Numbered from the stretch's first letter, positions 1 to 9,775 are shown. The stretch: DNA of 64,000 nt from Anaerotignum propionicum DSM 1682 (GCF_001561955.1 NZ_CP014223.1:930001-994000); one strand, 5' to 3'. The notes: a model not told the origin generated them from the letters alone. Made by a program: numbers and translations.

Positions 1-1359
1 GCAGATGCTTTGTGCATATTCTTTTAAATCATCTACCATGGAGTGGCCAACGGCATCGCTGAAAGCGGCCTTTTCACGATAAAGAATCGCCTGGGGCAGC
101 CAATCTCCTTCAAAGGCATGGCGCAAAAGGTATTTTCCAATGCCATAAGAATTTTGCTTTATTGATGGGTGAATAGACATAACATAGCGTACAAAATCTA
201 AATCCCCAAAGGGTACTCTTGCTTCCAAGGAATTCGCCGAAATGCAACGGTCTGCCCGCAGAACGTCATACATATACAGTTCTTCCAAGCGCTTTTTCGC
301 CTCAGCTTGAAAAGCCTCAGGTGAAGGAGCAAAATCTGTATATTTATAGCCGAAAATTTCATCGGAAATTTCCCCTGTCAATAAAACTCTGACGTCTGTT
401 TTTTCGTGGATTGCTTTACAAATCAGATACATCCCCATACTTGCACGGATGGTGGTAATATCATAGGTGCCAAGGGTATAAATCACATAATCCAAGGCTT
501 CCAAAACATCTTCTCTTGTCATGATGATTTCCGTATGTTCCGTGTGAAGATAATCTGCAACTTCTTTTGCGTAGCGCAGGTCGATGGCATCCTTAGCCAT
601 ACCAATGGCGAATGTGCGAATGGGTTTGTTTAAAACCTTTGTTGCAACGGAGCAAACCAAGCTGCTGTCTAAGCCGCCGCTTAACAAAAAGCCCAAGGGC
701 GCATCGGCGTCCAATCTTTTTTCAATACCTTTTACCAACAATTCTCGAATTTTAGTGCAGGTTTCCTCTAAGCTGTCAGTGGAATATGCTTCAACTGTTG
801 TTAAGTCGCAATAGCAAACGAATTTACCATCTGCATAGTAGTGCCCAGGAGGAAATGGCATAATTTCTGCACAAAGATCCACTAAATTTTTTGCCTCGCT
901 GGCAAATACAATGGAACCATCTTGGCAATAACCATAGAACAATGGACGAATGCCAATGGGGTCTCTTGCAGCAATCAAAGAATCTTTTTTGCCATCATAA
1001 ATAATCAATGCGAATTCTGCATCCAGCATTTGAAACATATCCAAGCCATACTCTCGATACATTGGCAGAATGATTTCACAGTCGGATTCGCTGACAAAGG
1101 TATATGTTTCAGCCAATCTTTCTTTTATTGTGCGAAACCCATATAATTCTCCATTGCAAACCACAGCATCCCCTTCATAAGTAAAGGGTTGCATGCCGCT
1201 TTCTGATAAACCCATGATGGCAAGGCGGTGAAAGCAAAGCATTCCTTGACCAACCTGTAATGTGCGGGACATATCCGGCCCTCTGGAAACGGTACGTTCA
1301 AAGCACTCCATTACTTTCTGTAAATCCTGCATTTTTTCTAAACCCATAATTGAACACAT
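1..1359 (-). CDS. asnB: Asparagine synthase (glutamine-hydrolysing), 3' end cut by window edge
   Basis: Makes asparagine from aspartate, glutamine and ATP in the cytoplasm. The visible 453 residues begin MCSIMG, so Cys2 is the expected N-terminal nucleophile of the class II glutaminase domain. The synthetase domain follows, with the pyrophosphate-loop motif SGGLDSS at residues 227-233 and LLTGEISDEIFGY further on. The gene runs off base 1, so the last part of the synthetase domain is not seen. The ATG at 1359 sits 7 bases after GGAGGTG (1367-1373). It lies behind a T-box leader, so expression should follow uncharged tRNA level. Family assignment is firm; truncation is only by the window. Confidence 0.95.
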   Translation of the reverse strand, partial: MCSIMGLEKMQDLQKVMECFERTVSRGPDMSRTLQVGQGMLCFHRLAIMGLSESGMQPFTYEGDAVVCNGELYGFRTIKERLAETYTFVSESDCEIILPMYREYGLDMFQMLDAEFALIIYDGKKDSLIAARDPIGIRPLFYGYCQDGSIVFASEAKNLVDLCAEIMPFPPGHYYADGKFVCYCDLTTVEAYSTDSLEETCTKIRELLVKGIEKRLDADAPLGFLLSGGLDSSLVCSVATKVLNKPIRTFAIGMAKDAIDLRYAKEVADYLHTEHTEIIMTREDVLEALDYVIYTLGTYDITTIRASMGMYLICKAIHEKTDVRVLLTGEISDEIFGYKYTDFAPSPEAFQAEAKKRLEELYMYDVLRADRCISANSLEARVPFGDLDFVRYVMSIHPSIKQNSYGIGKYLLRHAFEGDWLPQAILYREKAAFSDAVGHSMVDDLKEYAQSIC

Positions 1360-1384
1360 AAAAAAACACCTCCGAATGTAGTAT

Positions 1385-1656
1385 GCAGCTAACTATCCTA
1401 ATAATTAAAATTAGGACGAATAGCTGCCATCCGCGGTGCCACCTAAATTACTGTAAAAACAGTCTCTTTCTGGGTTCAATGAAACCCGTGTCCCATAACG
1501 GGGGACAAACCGTCTCACCTACTGCTCTAAAAAGAGGTTCAGATCGAAGCTAAGAAGTGTTATTCATATAAAAGCCTACGCAAAGTTTCCACTATCCTTT
1601 GCTCACTGGGGCGGTTTTTTTATATTACTTGTCTTCCTCAACGCCGTTTTCGATTT
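1385..1656 (-). promoter_or_regulatory. T-box leader of asnB, likely tRNA-Asn sensing
   Basis: Read on the minus strand, the leader carries the conserved T-box AGGTGGCACCGCGG (bases 1432-1445), a distal stem I block AGTGAGC...GGATAGTGGAAAC, and a specifier region in which AAC (1561-1559), followed by a purine, is the best codon; AAC is Asn and fits asnB. After the T-box a long hairpin pairs GCAGCTA with TAGCTGC (1385-1427), but no U-run follows it, unlike a normal T-box terminator. The T-box call is firm; the specifier and the mode of control are inferences. Confidence 0.88.
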
Positions 1657-1662
1657 GTGTGT

Positions 1663-1691
1663 ATTTTACACTGCAAAGATTTCACTGTCAA
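1663..1691 (-). promoter_or_regulatory. Sigma-70 promoter of asnB leader
   Basis: TTGACA (1691-1686) and TAAAAT (1668-1663) are separated by 17 bases on the minus strand, placing transcription start near 1656, just ahead of the T-box structure. Confidence 0.8.
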
Positions 1692-1918
1692 TAGCTAATT
1701 TTTTGGAAATGGACAAGGATATTTTGCATGGAAAGTTGTATTTCACAAAATAATTTGTAAGGTATCCCATTTTATACATCAGATATTGAGGTAATAAAGA
1801 CAAATGTACATCCCTAGTGGCTGAAATATGCACAGGGAATTTTAGAAAATGAAAGGAATCCTTATTCAATCCTGTTAATATCGTTACATTTTTTCTTTTT
1901 TGCAGTTTAATATTTTTG

Positions 1919-1947
1919 TTGACAGTCTACAAAGCAAACCCTATAAT
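1919..1947 (+). promoter_or_regulatory. Consensus sigma-70 promoter of glnN
   Basis: Perfect TTGACA (1919-1924), 17-base spacer and perfect TATAAT (1942-1947). Start of transcription would be near 1954, so the long hairpin at 1966-2041 lies at the very 5' end of the mRNA. A perfect promoter in front of a tightly regulated enzyme suggests that control is exerted after initiation. Bases 1692-1918 upstream show nothing else I can name. Confidence 0.85.
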
Positions 1948-1965
1948 GACGTGGTATACAGCGAC

Positions 1966-2041
1966 GGGGCTGCCGATAGACGCATTTCCATAAGAAGTTT
2001 TTAGCAATCTTTCTTATGGGTAAGCGTTTATCTGCAGCCCC
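1966..2041 (+). promoter_or_regulatory. Long 5' leader hairpin of glnN
   Basis: Nested complementary blocks form one nearly continuous stem: GGGGCTGC (1966-1973) with GCAGCCCC (2034-2041), GATA (1975-1978) with TATC (2029-2032), ACGC (1980-1983) with GCGT (2024-2027), and CCATAAGAA (1988-1996) with TTCTTATGG (2011-2019), closing a 14-base loop. There is no U-run after it, so it is not a plain terminator. It starts about 12 bases after the predicted transcription start. Function unknown; nitrogen-responsive RNA control, for example by an ANTAR protein, is only a possibility. Confidence 0.7.
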
Positions 2042-2093
2042 TTCTAGATAAGAAATTGTGTCTTAACAAAGAGGATAAAGGAGGCTGGAAAAT

Positions 2094-4190
2094 ATGGAAA
2101 ATAAAGTTCCCGAATTATTTGGATCAATGGTTTTTCATGAACATGTGATGAAGGAAAGATTGCCAAAAAGCACATATAAAACAATGTGTAAGGTGATGCA
2201 GGAAGGTAAACGGTTGGATAAGGAAGTAGCAGATATTGTTGCAAATGCTATGAAGGATTGGGCCGTTGAAAAGGGTGCAACCCACTTTACACACTGGTTC
2301 CAGCCAATGACAGGGATTACCGCAGAAAAACATGATAGCTTTATAGCGCCTGCCGGAGACGGGCAGGTAATTATGGAGTTTTCAGGAAAAGAATTGATTC
2401 AAGGTGAGCCTGATGCATCCAGTTTCCCCAATGGTGGTTTGCGTGCAACCTTTGAAGCAAGAGGATACACTGCTTGGGACCCCACCTCTTTTGCATTTAT
2501 TAAAGATGACACATTATGCATTCCCACGGCGTTTTATTCTTACGGTGGGCAGGCTTTGGACAAAAAGACGCCTTTGCTGCGCTCCATGGAAGCGTTTAAT
2601 AAGCAGGCAATGCGTATTATAAGATTGCTGGGTGATACGGAGACAAGTCGTGTGAATACAACGGTTGGTTCCGAGCAGGAATATTTCTTGATTGATAAGG
2701 ACGTTTACTTGAAACGTAAAGATTTAGTTTACTGTGGTAGAACCCTTTATGGTGCCAAGCCCCCTAAGGGACAGGAATTGGATGACCATTATTTTGGTGC
2801 AATTAAGCCTAGAGTAAAGGCATTTATGTATGATTTGAATGAAGAGCTTTGGAAGCTGGGGATTTTGTCAAAAACAGAGCATAACGAAGTTGCTCCTGCA
2901 CAGCACGAATTGGCACCTGTTTTTACTACGGTAAATATTGCTTGTGACCATAATCAAGTTACCATGGAGTTAATGAAAAAAGTTGCAGATAAGCATGGCT
3001 TGGTTTGTCTTTTGCATGAAAAACCCTTTGAAGGTGTAAATGGCAGTGGTAAACATAACAACTGGTCAATTTCCACAGATAAAGGTGCAAATCTGCTGGA
3101 GCCTGGTGATTCTCCTGCGGAAAATACAAGATTCTTATTGTTCTTGGTTGCTTTGATTAAAGCAGTTGATGAATATCAAGATATGTTGCGACTCTCGGTA
3201 GCTTCAGCCGGCAATGACCATCGTTTGGGTGCAAATGAAGCCCCTCCTGCCATTGTTTCCATGTTTGTTGGAGAAGATTTGCAGGCAGTATTAGACAGTA
3301 TCGAAAGTGGAGTGGAATATGCAGGCAAAGATAGAGAAATGATGAAGGTTGGCGTTCATGTCCTGCCTAGATTTTTCAAGGATACAACTGATAGAAACAG
3401 AACATCACCCTTTGCTTTTACAGGTAATAAATTTGAATTCCGTATGTTAGGAAGTGCTGTTTCCATTGCTTGCCCTAACTTTATTTTAAATACCATTGTT
3501 GCTGAGGAATTATCCCTGCTTGCGGATGAGCTGGAAACAGCGGAAGATTTCACCACAGCAGCAAATGAATTAATCCGAAAGACTGTAATTGAGCATAAGC
3601 GCATTATTTTCAATGGCAATAACTATGCAGATGAATGGGTTGTAGAAGCAGAAAAAAGAGGCTTGCTGAACCTGAAAACAACAGTGGATGTTATGCCTTA
3701 TTACTTGGAAGAAAAGAACATTGCTACTTTCACTAAACATAGAGTTTTAACAAAAGAAGAAATTCATTCCCGTTATGAAATTTTGGTTGAAAACTATATA
3801 AAGGTCATTCATATCGAAGCTTTGACCATGCTGGAACTTGCGAAAAAGAACATTTTGCCTGCAGTTAGTGCTTATGCCAAAGAACTGGCAGAAACAATCG
3901 CGTTAAAAAGACAAATTTCAGCCGCAATTAACTGTAAGAGTGAGGAAGGCTTGCTGATTACCCTTTCTGATATGTGTGCTGATTTTGTTGATAAGCAGAA
4001 AGCGTTGGAGGAATCTTTGGCAAAGGCTAAGAATTTTGAGGATGAACAGATTGTGGCAGAGCATTACAAAGACCATGTGATTCCTGCAATGGTTGCATTA
4101 CGTGCTGTTGCAGATGCCATGGAGGAACAGGTTAGTGAGAAATATTGGCCTTTTCCTACTTATGGTGAATTGCTATTCAGCGTTTTGTAA
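2094..4190 (+). CDS. glnN: Glutamine synthetase type III
   Basis: Joins ammonia to glutamate with ATP. At 698 residues it has the length of GSIII (about 700), far longer than GSI. Recognisable are the GSIII N-terminal block [26 protein letters not shown] (metal/glutamate site), a [10 protein letters not shown] segment, and [11 protein letters not shown]. The ATG is preceded by AAAGGAGG (2077-2084). The gene has its own consensus promoter and a long leader hairpin; it is divergent from asnB, so two glutamine-linked enzymes are back to back. A strong family match. Confidence 0.97.
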   Translation: MENKVPELFGSMVFHEHVMKERLPKSTYKTMCKVMQEGKRLDKEVADIVANAMKDWAVEKGATHFTHWFQPMTGITAEKHDSFIAPAGDGQVIMEFSGKELIQGEPDASSFPNGGLRATFEARGYTAWDPTSFAFIKDDTLCIPTAFYSYGGQALDKKTPLLRSMEAFNKQAMRIIRLLGDTETSRVNTTVGSEQEYFLIDKDVYLKRKDLVYCGRTLYGAKPPKGQELDDHYFGAIKPRVKAFMYDLNEELWKLGILSKTEHNEVAPAQHELAPVFTTVNIACDHNQVTMELMKKVADKHGLVCLLHEKPFEGVNGSGKHNNWSISTDKGANLLEPGDSPAENTRFLLFLVALIKAVDEYQDMLRLSVASAGNDHRLGANEAPPAIVSMFVGEDLQAVLDSIESGVEYAGKDREMMKVGVHVLPRFFKDTTDRNRTSPFAFTGNKFEFRMLGSAVSIACPNFILNTIVAEELSLLADELETAEDFTTAANELIRKTVIEHKRIIFNGNNYADEWVVEAEKRGLLNLKTTVDVMPYYLEEKNIATFTKHRVLTKEEIHSRYEILVENYIKVIHIEALTMLELAKKNILPAVSAYAKELAETIALKRQISAAINCKSEEGLLITLSDMCADFVDKQKALEESLAKAKNFEDEQIVAEHYKDHVIPAMVALRAVADAMEEQVSEKYWPFPTYGELLFSVL

Positions 4191-4269
4191 TAGAATATTG
4201 TACAGTAAAAAGATACATATGGTTTTTTCTCCTTTTATGGTATACTGAATATAATGGGAGGGTCAATGT

Positions 4270-4512
4270 ATGAATGAAAAACAAAAGGAAATTATGCAAA
4301 TAATTCAATCCCAATGTATAAACGGCAGAGAGATGGATGTTCCGGATATTATGAAGTACAGTTCTTCCTTGACCATGCAGGAGGTATTGGAAGTCATTCC
4401 TTTTTTGGAAAATCAGGGTTATATTGAGGTAATAGAAATCGATATGTGTTGCGGCGCCGATTATATTGTTACTGGAATTACCAAAGAGGGAATAAATATT
4501 TTGCATAGTTAA
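4270..4512 (+). CDS. Small protein of unknown function, winged-helix-like
   Basis: An 80-residue acidic protein starting after GGGAGGG (4256-4262), with a possible -10 TATACT at 4241-4246 and its own terminator, so it is probably monocistronic. The pattern of alternating helices ending in a GYIEVIE strand resembles a small winged-helix fold, but there is no clear recognition helix. It contains a CCGADY sequence near the C-terminus. I do not recognise the family. It follows glnN by about 80 bases without overlap. Confidence 0.7.
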   Translation: MNEKQKEIMQIIQSQCINGREMDVPDIMKYSSSLTMQEVLEVIPFLENQGYIEVIEIDMCCGADYIVTGITKEGINILHS

Positions 4513-4520
4513 AGAGTAGT

Positions 4521-4552
4521 GCCACAGAATCTAAAATTCTGTGGCATTTTTA
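4521..4552 (+). terminator. Intrinsic terminator after the 80-residue gene
   Basis: GCCACAGAAT (4521-4530) pairs perfectly with ATTCTGTGGC (4536-4545) and is followed by ATTTTTAT. Confidence 0.9.
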
Positions 4553-4848
4553 TGTAAAGTACATTGTTTATTGAGTATTTTTAATTTACTATTTCTCAAT
4601 TTTCGTTGTGTTCGAGAAGTGAGGGGGATAAGGGATATGTAAAGACAATACAAATACTAAGAATGGAACATTGTATTATAAGTTCATTAAAGATACAAAG
4701 ATATAAGTTAGATTGATTACAAAATTTTTGAATAAATTGTAAGAATAAAGCAATTTATATTTAATAAAATAAGAAAATGTGGTAAAATTAGTGATATTTG
4801 TCTTTGTGGTTCAGAATAATCATAATCAGATTGGTTGGGCGGTGATAT
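4553..4848. other. AT-rich intergenic stretch before the diguanylate cyclase
   Basis: With the preceding terminator this makes a gap of about 336 bases. No ORF, RNA gene or clear repeat is seen. It is very AT-rich and probably carries the promoter of the next gene; no single -35/-10 pair stands out. Confidence 0.5.
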
Positions 4849-6537
4849 ATGAAAAAAGTAATTCTCTTGCTATTTTCTGTAGCAATAGTTTTATGTGTAT
4901 TTATTTGCGGGATTTCAATTCAATTTGACTTAAGGGATTTAAGCTTTAATCAGGAGAACATTACTTATTTATCCAAAGGTTGGCAATATCAAACGCAAGA
5001 TGATCAGGTTAGAGAAATCATCCTTCCCAGCAAGATACCTGGCGACGCAGGAAAACCATTTCAGCTATATAGAACCTTCCAAGAACCTGTTGCAGCTGGT
5101 ACTTGTTTGGCTTTTCGCTCTTCCCATCAAGAGGTACTTGTAACAATCGATGATAAAGCAATTTATTCTTTTGAAAAACCTATAGAGATTCTGACCTTTC
5201 CGAAATCACCAGGCAGTGCATGGAATATCATTACATTACCGAAAATTCGTGCAGGACAGGTCATCAAAATTTCAATCCATTCGTTTTATGACAATTATCA
5301 AGAAAAAATCGGGGAAATGATGCTGGGCAGTAAAAGCGCAATTTTATTTCAAATTGGGTTTGACTACTTTCCGGCGGTTTTTATGAGTATTTTAGTCATT
5401 ATATTTGCCGTGATGTTAATTCTTTATGGAGTTTATTTATTCAAAATACGACACACCACAAACTTTTTATATCTCGGTCTGTTTGCATTTCTACTGGGGG
5501 TTTGGTTTTTTGCCGAATCCAGATTCATTCAATTTTTCTTGGGAAAGATTTTATTGACATATCAAATGGTTTTTCTTTCAATTGCTTTAATGCCTATACC
5601 GGGGAATTTATTTATCAGCAATGCATTAAAACCAAAAAATCAACATACATACGATCAATTAGCCATGGTATCCATTGTTAATTTTTTCTTAATGATTATT
5701 GCACAAGCCTTGGGGCTTGTGGATTTTTATGAATGGATGCCTTTGTCTCATATCATTATTGTTTTAACGATGATTTTATATTTGCATACTATGGCAGAAC
5801 ATATCAGAACCGGTTCAGTGGGAAAAAATCGATTATTGTTTCTTGGTTTTGTGGTTTTTCTTTTTTTTGCATTGTTAAATATAATTTATTTTTATATTTC
5901 TGATCAATTTGACAGTGCCCTATTGCTTCGTTGTGGAACTCTAATTGCTTTGATTATTGTGGCTAAGGGTGAGGTTGACAAAAATTTGGAGTTAATTAAA
6001 ATTGGGATGGAAGCGGCGGCATATAAAAAAGCTGCTTTTACAGATGCACTAACACAGCTTGAAAATCGATATGCCTTTGATATGTATTTAGAGGAAATTT
6101 CGAAAGAGCCACATGAAGATTCAATGAGAAATGCAATTTGTATTTTGGATGTAGACGGGTTAAAGTTTATCAATGATTCTTATGGACATTGGATGGGAGA
6201 CCAATTAATTCGCAATATGTCCGAATGCATAGAAACAGTTTTTCATGATTCCGGGAGATGCTTTCGCATTGGTGGTGACGAATTTGCAATTATCTTAAAG
6301 GGAGAGCGGGAAGAGCTAAAAAGCTATTTATATCAACTCAGAAATGAAATTATCGATAGAAATATTAATAAACATAGCTTTTTAAGTGCATCTTGGGGAT
6401 TGGCATTTCAGTCGGATACTAGAGGAAAAAGCATTTATGAGGCCTTTCAGTTAGCAGACGCACGAATGTATCAGGACAAGGAGCGAAAAAGAGCGAATAA
6501 AATGAGCACAGAGAGTAAAGAAGTTGTAAGTGATTAA
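4849..6537 (+). CDS. Membrane diguanylate cyclase with 7TM-type sensory half
   Basis: Predicted to make cyclic di-GMP from two GTP. Residues 1-25 are a signal/anchor, about 30-170 an extracytoplasmic beta-rich domain of 7TMR-DISM style, and about 175-375 a group of seven hydrophobic helices. A GGDEF domain follows (about 395-550) with an intact GGDEF active site at 474-478. The inhibitory RxxD site expected just before the active site is absent (HDSG instead), so product inhibition by that site is unlikely. Spacing to neighbours suggests a single-gene unit ending at the 6667 terminator. The ligand is unknown. Confidence 0.9.
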   Translation: MKKVILLLFSVAIVLCVFICGISIQFDLRDLSFNQENITYLSKGWQYQTQDDQVREIILPSKIPGDAGKPFQLYRTFQEPVAAGTCLAFRSSHQEVLVTIDDKAIYSFEKPIEILTFPKSPGSAWNIITLPKIRAGQVIKISIHSFYDNYQEKIGEMMLGSKSAILFQIGFDYFPAVFMSILVIIFAVMLILYGVYLFKIRHTTNFLYLGLFAFLLGVWFFAESRFIQFFLGKILLTYQMVFLSIALMPIPGNLFISNALKPKNQHTYDQLAMVSIVNFFLMIIAQALGLVDFYEWMPLSHIIIVLTMILYLHTMAEHIRTGSVGKNRLLFLGFVVFLFFALLNIIYFYISDQFDSALLLRCGTLIALIIVAKGEVDKNLELIKIGMEAAAYKKAAFTDALTQLENRYAFDMYLEEISKEPHEDSMRNAICILDVDGLKFINDSYGHWMGDQLIRNMSECIETVFHDSGRCFRIGGDEFAIILKGEREELKSYLYQLRNEIIDRNINKHSFLSASWGLAFQSDTRGKSIYEAFQLADARMYQDKERKRANKMSTESKEVVSD

Positions 6538-6666
6538 AAAATGAATCTATTTGTAATAAACTCTTTATCTGCTTTTACAATGCCATAATTTGCTTTGCAA
6601 AGCAATAGTCAAAAATTATAATTGAATGAAGAACGAATAGATTGCATAAAAAATAATGATTGAAAT

Positions 6667-6698
6667 GCCTATAGACATAATCTATGGGCGTTTTTTTA
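6667..6698 (+). terminator. Intrinsic terminator downstream of diguanylate cyclase
   Basis: GCCTATAGA (6667-6675) pairs with TCTATGGGC (6681-6689), one mismatch-tolerant G-T pair, then seven T. Confidence 0.88.
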
Positions 6699-6790
6699 GC
6701 AAAAAAAATCAACATTTATGAATAATTTATGCATTTGCAACAGATGATTATGCTAGGATTTCTATTTATAATAACCAAATTAAAAAGATA

Positions 6791-7149
6791 AAAGCCACTA
6801 CCTTTAAGTAAAATAGCAGGGGAACCCAAGGGGAGGCACAGCTGTATTTAAGCGTTGAAGCACAAATTTAAGGGTGGTTCTCTATGAAATAGTTACTAAT
6901 TTCCAGTAACAAGGAAAAAAAGGTTGAGTTATGAGGGTTTTGGTGGTATTCTGTCTGCGGGTGGTATTGAAAAAACTGCACCAAAGTGAAATGTTTTGCA
7001 GACTATAATGAAAACTGCCTTATCAAATCATGAAAGGTAAGCTTTCTAAAAAAGAGGATGCAAAAATTGAATTACCTGGTGTTCAACTCATATCTATCGG
7101 GAATGAGATTGACTTGGATGTTGTACTATACCTATGGAGGTGGTATGAT
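6791..7149 (+). pseudogene. Possible decayed coding sequence upstream of panG
   Basis: Several protein-like segments lie in changing frames: GEAQLYLSVEAQI (near 6834-6870), YEGFGGILSAGGIEKTAPK (from 6930), [14 protein letters not shown] (from about 6989), [19 protein letters not shown] (from 7033) and [10 protein letters not shown] (up to about 7157). Stops and frame changes separate them, as in a gene inactivated by several small indels. I cannot name the family. The first part could instead be a structured leader, since CCACTACCTTTAA (6795-6807) is partly complementary to TTTAAGGGTGG (6867-6877). Low certainty. Confidence 0.35.
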
Positions 7150-8016
7150 ATCAAAATTGGTTTTATAGGACCTGGCAAGGCAGGTGTAAACCTTGCACGT
7201 TACTTTTTGCATCATGGATTAACGGTAAGTGGTTTTTTGGGTAGAACTATGGAAAACACCCATGAAGCTTGCCGGATAACGCATACGAAAGTATATAAAA
7301 ATTTAAGTGAAATTGTTCAAGAAAACGATGTTTTATGGATAACAACTCCCGATGATACGATTCCAGCGATAGATTATGAAATTTCTAGGTTGAACGTAAA
7401 AGGCAAATCAATTTGCCACGCCAGTGGCTCACTTCCATCAACGGTTTTACGGCTTTCCAAAGAAGCAGGAGCAACCGTTTATTCAATCCATCCTATTTAT
7501 GCATTTTCCCATAAAGCTGTGGACATCGAGGAACTGCAAAGTGTTAATTTTTCCGTGGAAGGGCAGTTTTCGTCAGAGAATGAAGATGTAGTCTTGCAAA
7601 TCTTAAAGAGAATAGGGAATGCCTATTTTGTGCGAAATCTAAAAACCTCGGCGATGTATCATCTTGCAAATGTCTTTGTGTCCAATCTCACCCTTGCACT
7701 TTTGGAGATAGGCGTGTCCTATTTTCAAGAAATCGGTTTAACGGAAGAAGAATCGATTTATGCAGCTATGCCTTTGATTAAGGGTAATATAAGAAATATT
7801 GAAGAGAAGGGCTTTCTGTCCTCCCTTACCGGCCCGGTTCCAAGAGGAGACTGGAAAACGGTAGAACGTCATCTTGACGTAGTTAGGGAGGAGGATCAGG
7901 AAATTTATAAAGAGCTTTCTCTTCATTTACTAAAATTGGCCAGAATAAAGGGAGATAGGGAAAAGTTGAATAGTTACGATAAGGTAGAACATTGTTTGAA
8001 AGGACTGGAAGAATGA
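7030..8016 (+). CDS. panG: Ketopantoate reductase, PanG type (Rossmann fold plus DUF2520)
   Basis: Predicted to reduce 2-dehydropantoate to pantoate with NAD(P)H, replacing PanE. An N-terminal nucleotide-binding motif GFIGPGKAG is followed by a helical DUF2520-type C-terminal half with SIHPIYAF and LANVFVSNL. Placement directly before panB and panC (4-base overlap with panB) supports the role. The start is a problem: the conserved domain begins at 7150 with codons ATC AAA ATT GGT, nine bases after GGAGG (7136-7140), and the only nearby ATG (7145) is out of frame. The first in-frame ATG (7030) has no ribosome site and adds 40 residues that look like the decayed upstream sequence. Either a rare ATC start or a one-base frameshift is present. 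Confidence 0.78.
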   Translation: MKGKLSKKEDAKIELPGVQLISIGNEIDLDVVLYLWRWYDIKIGFIGPGKAGVNLARYFLHHGLTVSGFLGRTMENTHEACRITHTKVYKNLSEIVQENDVLWITTPDDTIPAIDYEISRLNVKGKSICHASGSLPSTVLRLSKEAGATVYSIHPIYAFSHKAVDIEELQSVNFSVEGQFSSENEDVVLQILKRIGNAYFVRNLKTSAMYHLANVFVSNLTLALLEIGVSYFQEIGLTEEESIYAAMPLIKGNIRNIEEKGFLSSLTGPVPRGDWKTVERHLDVVREEDQEIYKELSLHLLKLARIKGDREKLNSYDKVEHCLKGLEE

Positions 8017-8840
8017 AAAATACGGTTTTGACTTTTAAGGAAGCAAAGATTCAAGGTAAAAAATTGACAATGCTTACAGCTTACGATTATTCCATGGCAA
8101 AAATCATTGATGAAAGTGGGATCAATGGAATTTTGATTGGAGATTCCCTTGGAATGGTAATTAAAGGGGATGAAGATACTTTGGCGGTAACGGTGGATGA
8201 GATCATTTATCATACCAAAGCAGTGAAAAAAGGTGCCAAAAATGCATTGATTGTCAGCGATATGCCATTTCTATCCTATCATACCAGTATTGAGGACGCC
8301 ATTTATCATGCAGGACGCATGGTGAAGGAGGGTGGTGCTCATGCAGTTAAGCTGGAAGGTGGCGCTAATGTTTTACCACAGGTAAGGGCAATTGTTGCAG
8401 CACAAATTCCTGTTATGGGACATTTGGGACTGACCCCTCAGTCAGTGAACGCCTTTGGTGGTTTTAAGGTGCAAGGAAAAAGTGAAGAAACAGCAAAGCA
8501 GCTGATTGCCGATGCAGTTGCTTTGGAAGAAGTCGGAGCGTTTAGTATTGTTTTGGAGGGGATTCCTGCTAAGGTTGCGGAATTGATTTCAAAAGCGGTT
8601 TCCATCCCTACCATTGGTATTGGTGCAGGAAGAGAATGTGATGGTCAGATTTTGGTTTATCAGGACATGCTTGGTATGTTCGATAATTTTATTCCTAAAT
8701 TTGTAAAGCAATATGCTTCAGTGGGGAAAATAATGGGGGAAGCAATTGGTATGTATATTGAAGAGGTGGAAAAAGGCCTTTTCCCAGAGGACAAGCATAC
8801 CTTTAAAATAGATGAGGAACAGCTAAAGAAGCTATATTAA
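8013..8840 (+). CDS. panB: 3-methyl-2-oxobutanoate hydroxymethyltransferase
   Basis: Transfers a hydroxymethyl group from methylene-tetrahydrofolate to 2-oxoisovalerate, making ketopantoate, the substrate of the preceding gene. Family motifs are plain: [45 protein letters not shown] and [11 protein letters not shown]. The ATG at 8013 overlaps the panG stop (ATGA), indicating translational coupling; a longer TTG-start reading from 7992 is less likely. Length of 275 residues is normal for PanB. Confidence 0.96.
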   Translation: MKNTVLTFKEAKIQGKKLTMLTAYDYSMAKIIDESGINGILIGDSLGMVIKGDEDTLAVTVDEIIYHTKAVKKGAKNALIVSDMPFLSYHTSIEDAIYHAGRMVKEGGAHAVKLEGGANVLPQVRAIVAAQIPVMGHLGLTPQSVNAFGGFKVQGKSEETAKQLIADAVALEEVGAFSIVLEGIPAKVAELISKAVSIPTIGIGAGRECDGQILVYQDMLGMFDNFIPKFVKQYASVGKIMGEAIGMYIEEVEKGLFPEDKHTFKIDEEQLKKLY

Positions 8841-8858
8841 AAAACAGGAGACAGAATT

Positions 8859-9707
8859 ATGCTTGTAGAATCAATAAAAGAGGTACGAAATATCATAAAG
8901 CAATGGAGGTCAGAAGGGCTTTCTGTGGGTTTTGTTCCCACAATGGGTGCATTGCATGACGGACACCAGAGCTTAATGGAGCGGGCTGTTTTGGAAAACG
9001 ATAGGGTTGTTACCAGTGTTTTTGTGAACCCCACTCAGTTTGGTCCAAATGAGGATTTTGAGGCATACCCCAGAGATATAAAGAGGGACTATGAGGTGTG
9101 CAAAAAGGTTGGTGTCCATGTTGTGTTTACTCCCCAGGCAGAGTCACTGTATTTTCCTGATAAAAGCACCACGGTGCATATTTCAGGCTTAACGGATGTT
9201 CTTTGCGGGAGCAAGCGTCCCGGGCATTTTGATGGTGTTTGTTTAGTGGTATCAAAGTTTTTTCATATCATTCAGCCTGATAAAACCTATTTTGGGCAAA
9301 AGGATGCACAACAGGTTGCTGTTATTAAAAGAATGGTTCGGGATTTGAATTTTGATATAGAGATTGTACCTTGTCCCATTGTCAGAGAGGCAGACGGTTT
9401 AGCTAAAAGTTCAAGAAATGTATACTTATCTCATGAAGAGCGGAAAGCAGCTCTTGTTTTAAGCAGAAGCTTAGAAAGCGCAAAAAGTATATTGGATAAG
9501 GGAGAGCGGAATGCATCTATTTTAAAAGCAGCCATGCTTTCATGCATTATTCAGGAACCATTGGCTAAAATTGATTATGTGGAAGTTGTGGATAGCGAAG
9601 ATTTGCATAGCATTTACGGCGAAATCACCCACACAGTTCTGATTCCCATAGCAGTTTATATTGGAAAAACAAGACTGATAGACAATATTATTTATGAAAT
9701 TTCTTAA
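8859..9707 (+). CDS. panC: Pantothenate synthetase
   Basis: Condenses pantoate and beta-alanine with ATP via a pantoyl-adenylate. The nucleotidyltransferase signature PTMGALHDGH is near residue 28, followed by VFVNPTQFGP, YFGQKDAQQ and a KSSRN motif, all standard for PanC; 282 residues is normal. It lies 18 bases after panB with AACAGGAGA as ribosome site. No panD follows, so beta-alanine must come from elsewhere or from uptake. Confidence 0.97.
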   Translation: MLVESIKEVRNIIKQWRSEGLSVGFVPTMGALHDGHQSLMERAVLENDRVVTSVFVNPTQFGPNEDFEAYPRDIKRDYEVCKKVGVHVVFTPQAESLYFPDKSTTVHISGLTDVLCGSKRPGHFDGVCLVVSKFFHIIQPDKTYFGQKDAQQVAVIKRMVRDLNFDIEIVPCPIVREADGLAKSSRNVYLSHEERKAALVLSRSLESAKSILDKGERNASILKAAMLSCIIQEPLAKIDYVEVVDSEDLHSIYGEITHTVLIPIAVYIGKTRLIDNIIYEIS

Positions 9708-9775
9708 CCTCATACCCCTTTCAGGTTGTTCTGTGTTACTGGCTTAGGTTGTTAGGTTTGAAAGAATAAAAAGCA

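Noticed and set aside
406-1146. Plus-strand ORFs of 74-76 codons at 406, 584 and 922
   Set aside because: They are antisense to asnB, whose frame is continuous and conserved; no ribosome sites or family features.
6930-6988. In-frame TGA after KTAPK read as selenocysteine
   Set aside because: No SECIS-like hairpin follows, further stops come soon, and frame changes upstream point to decay.
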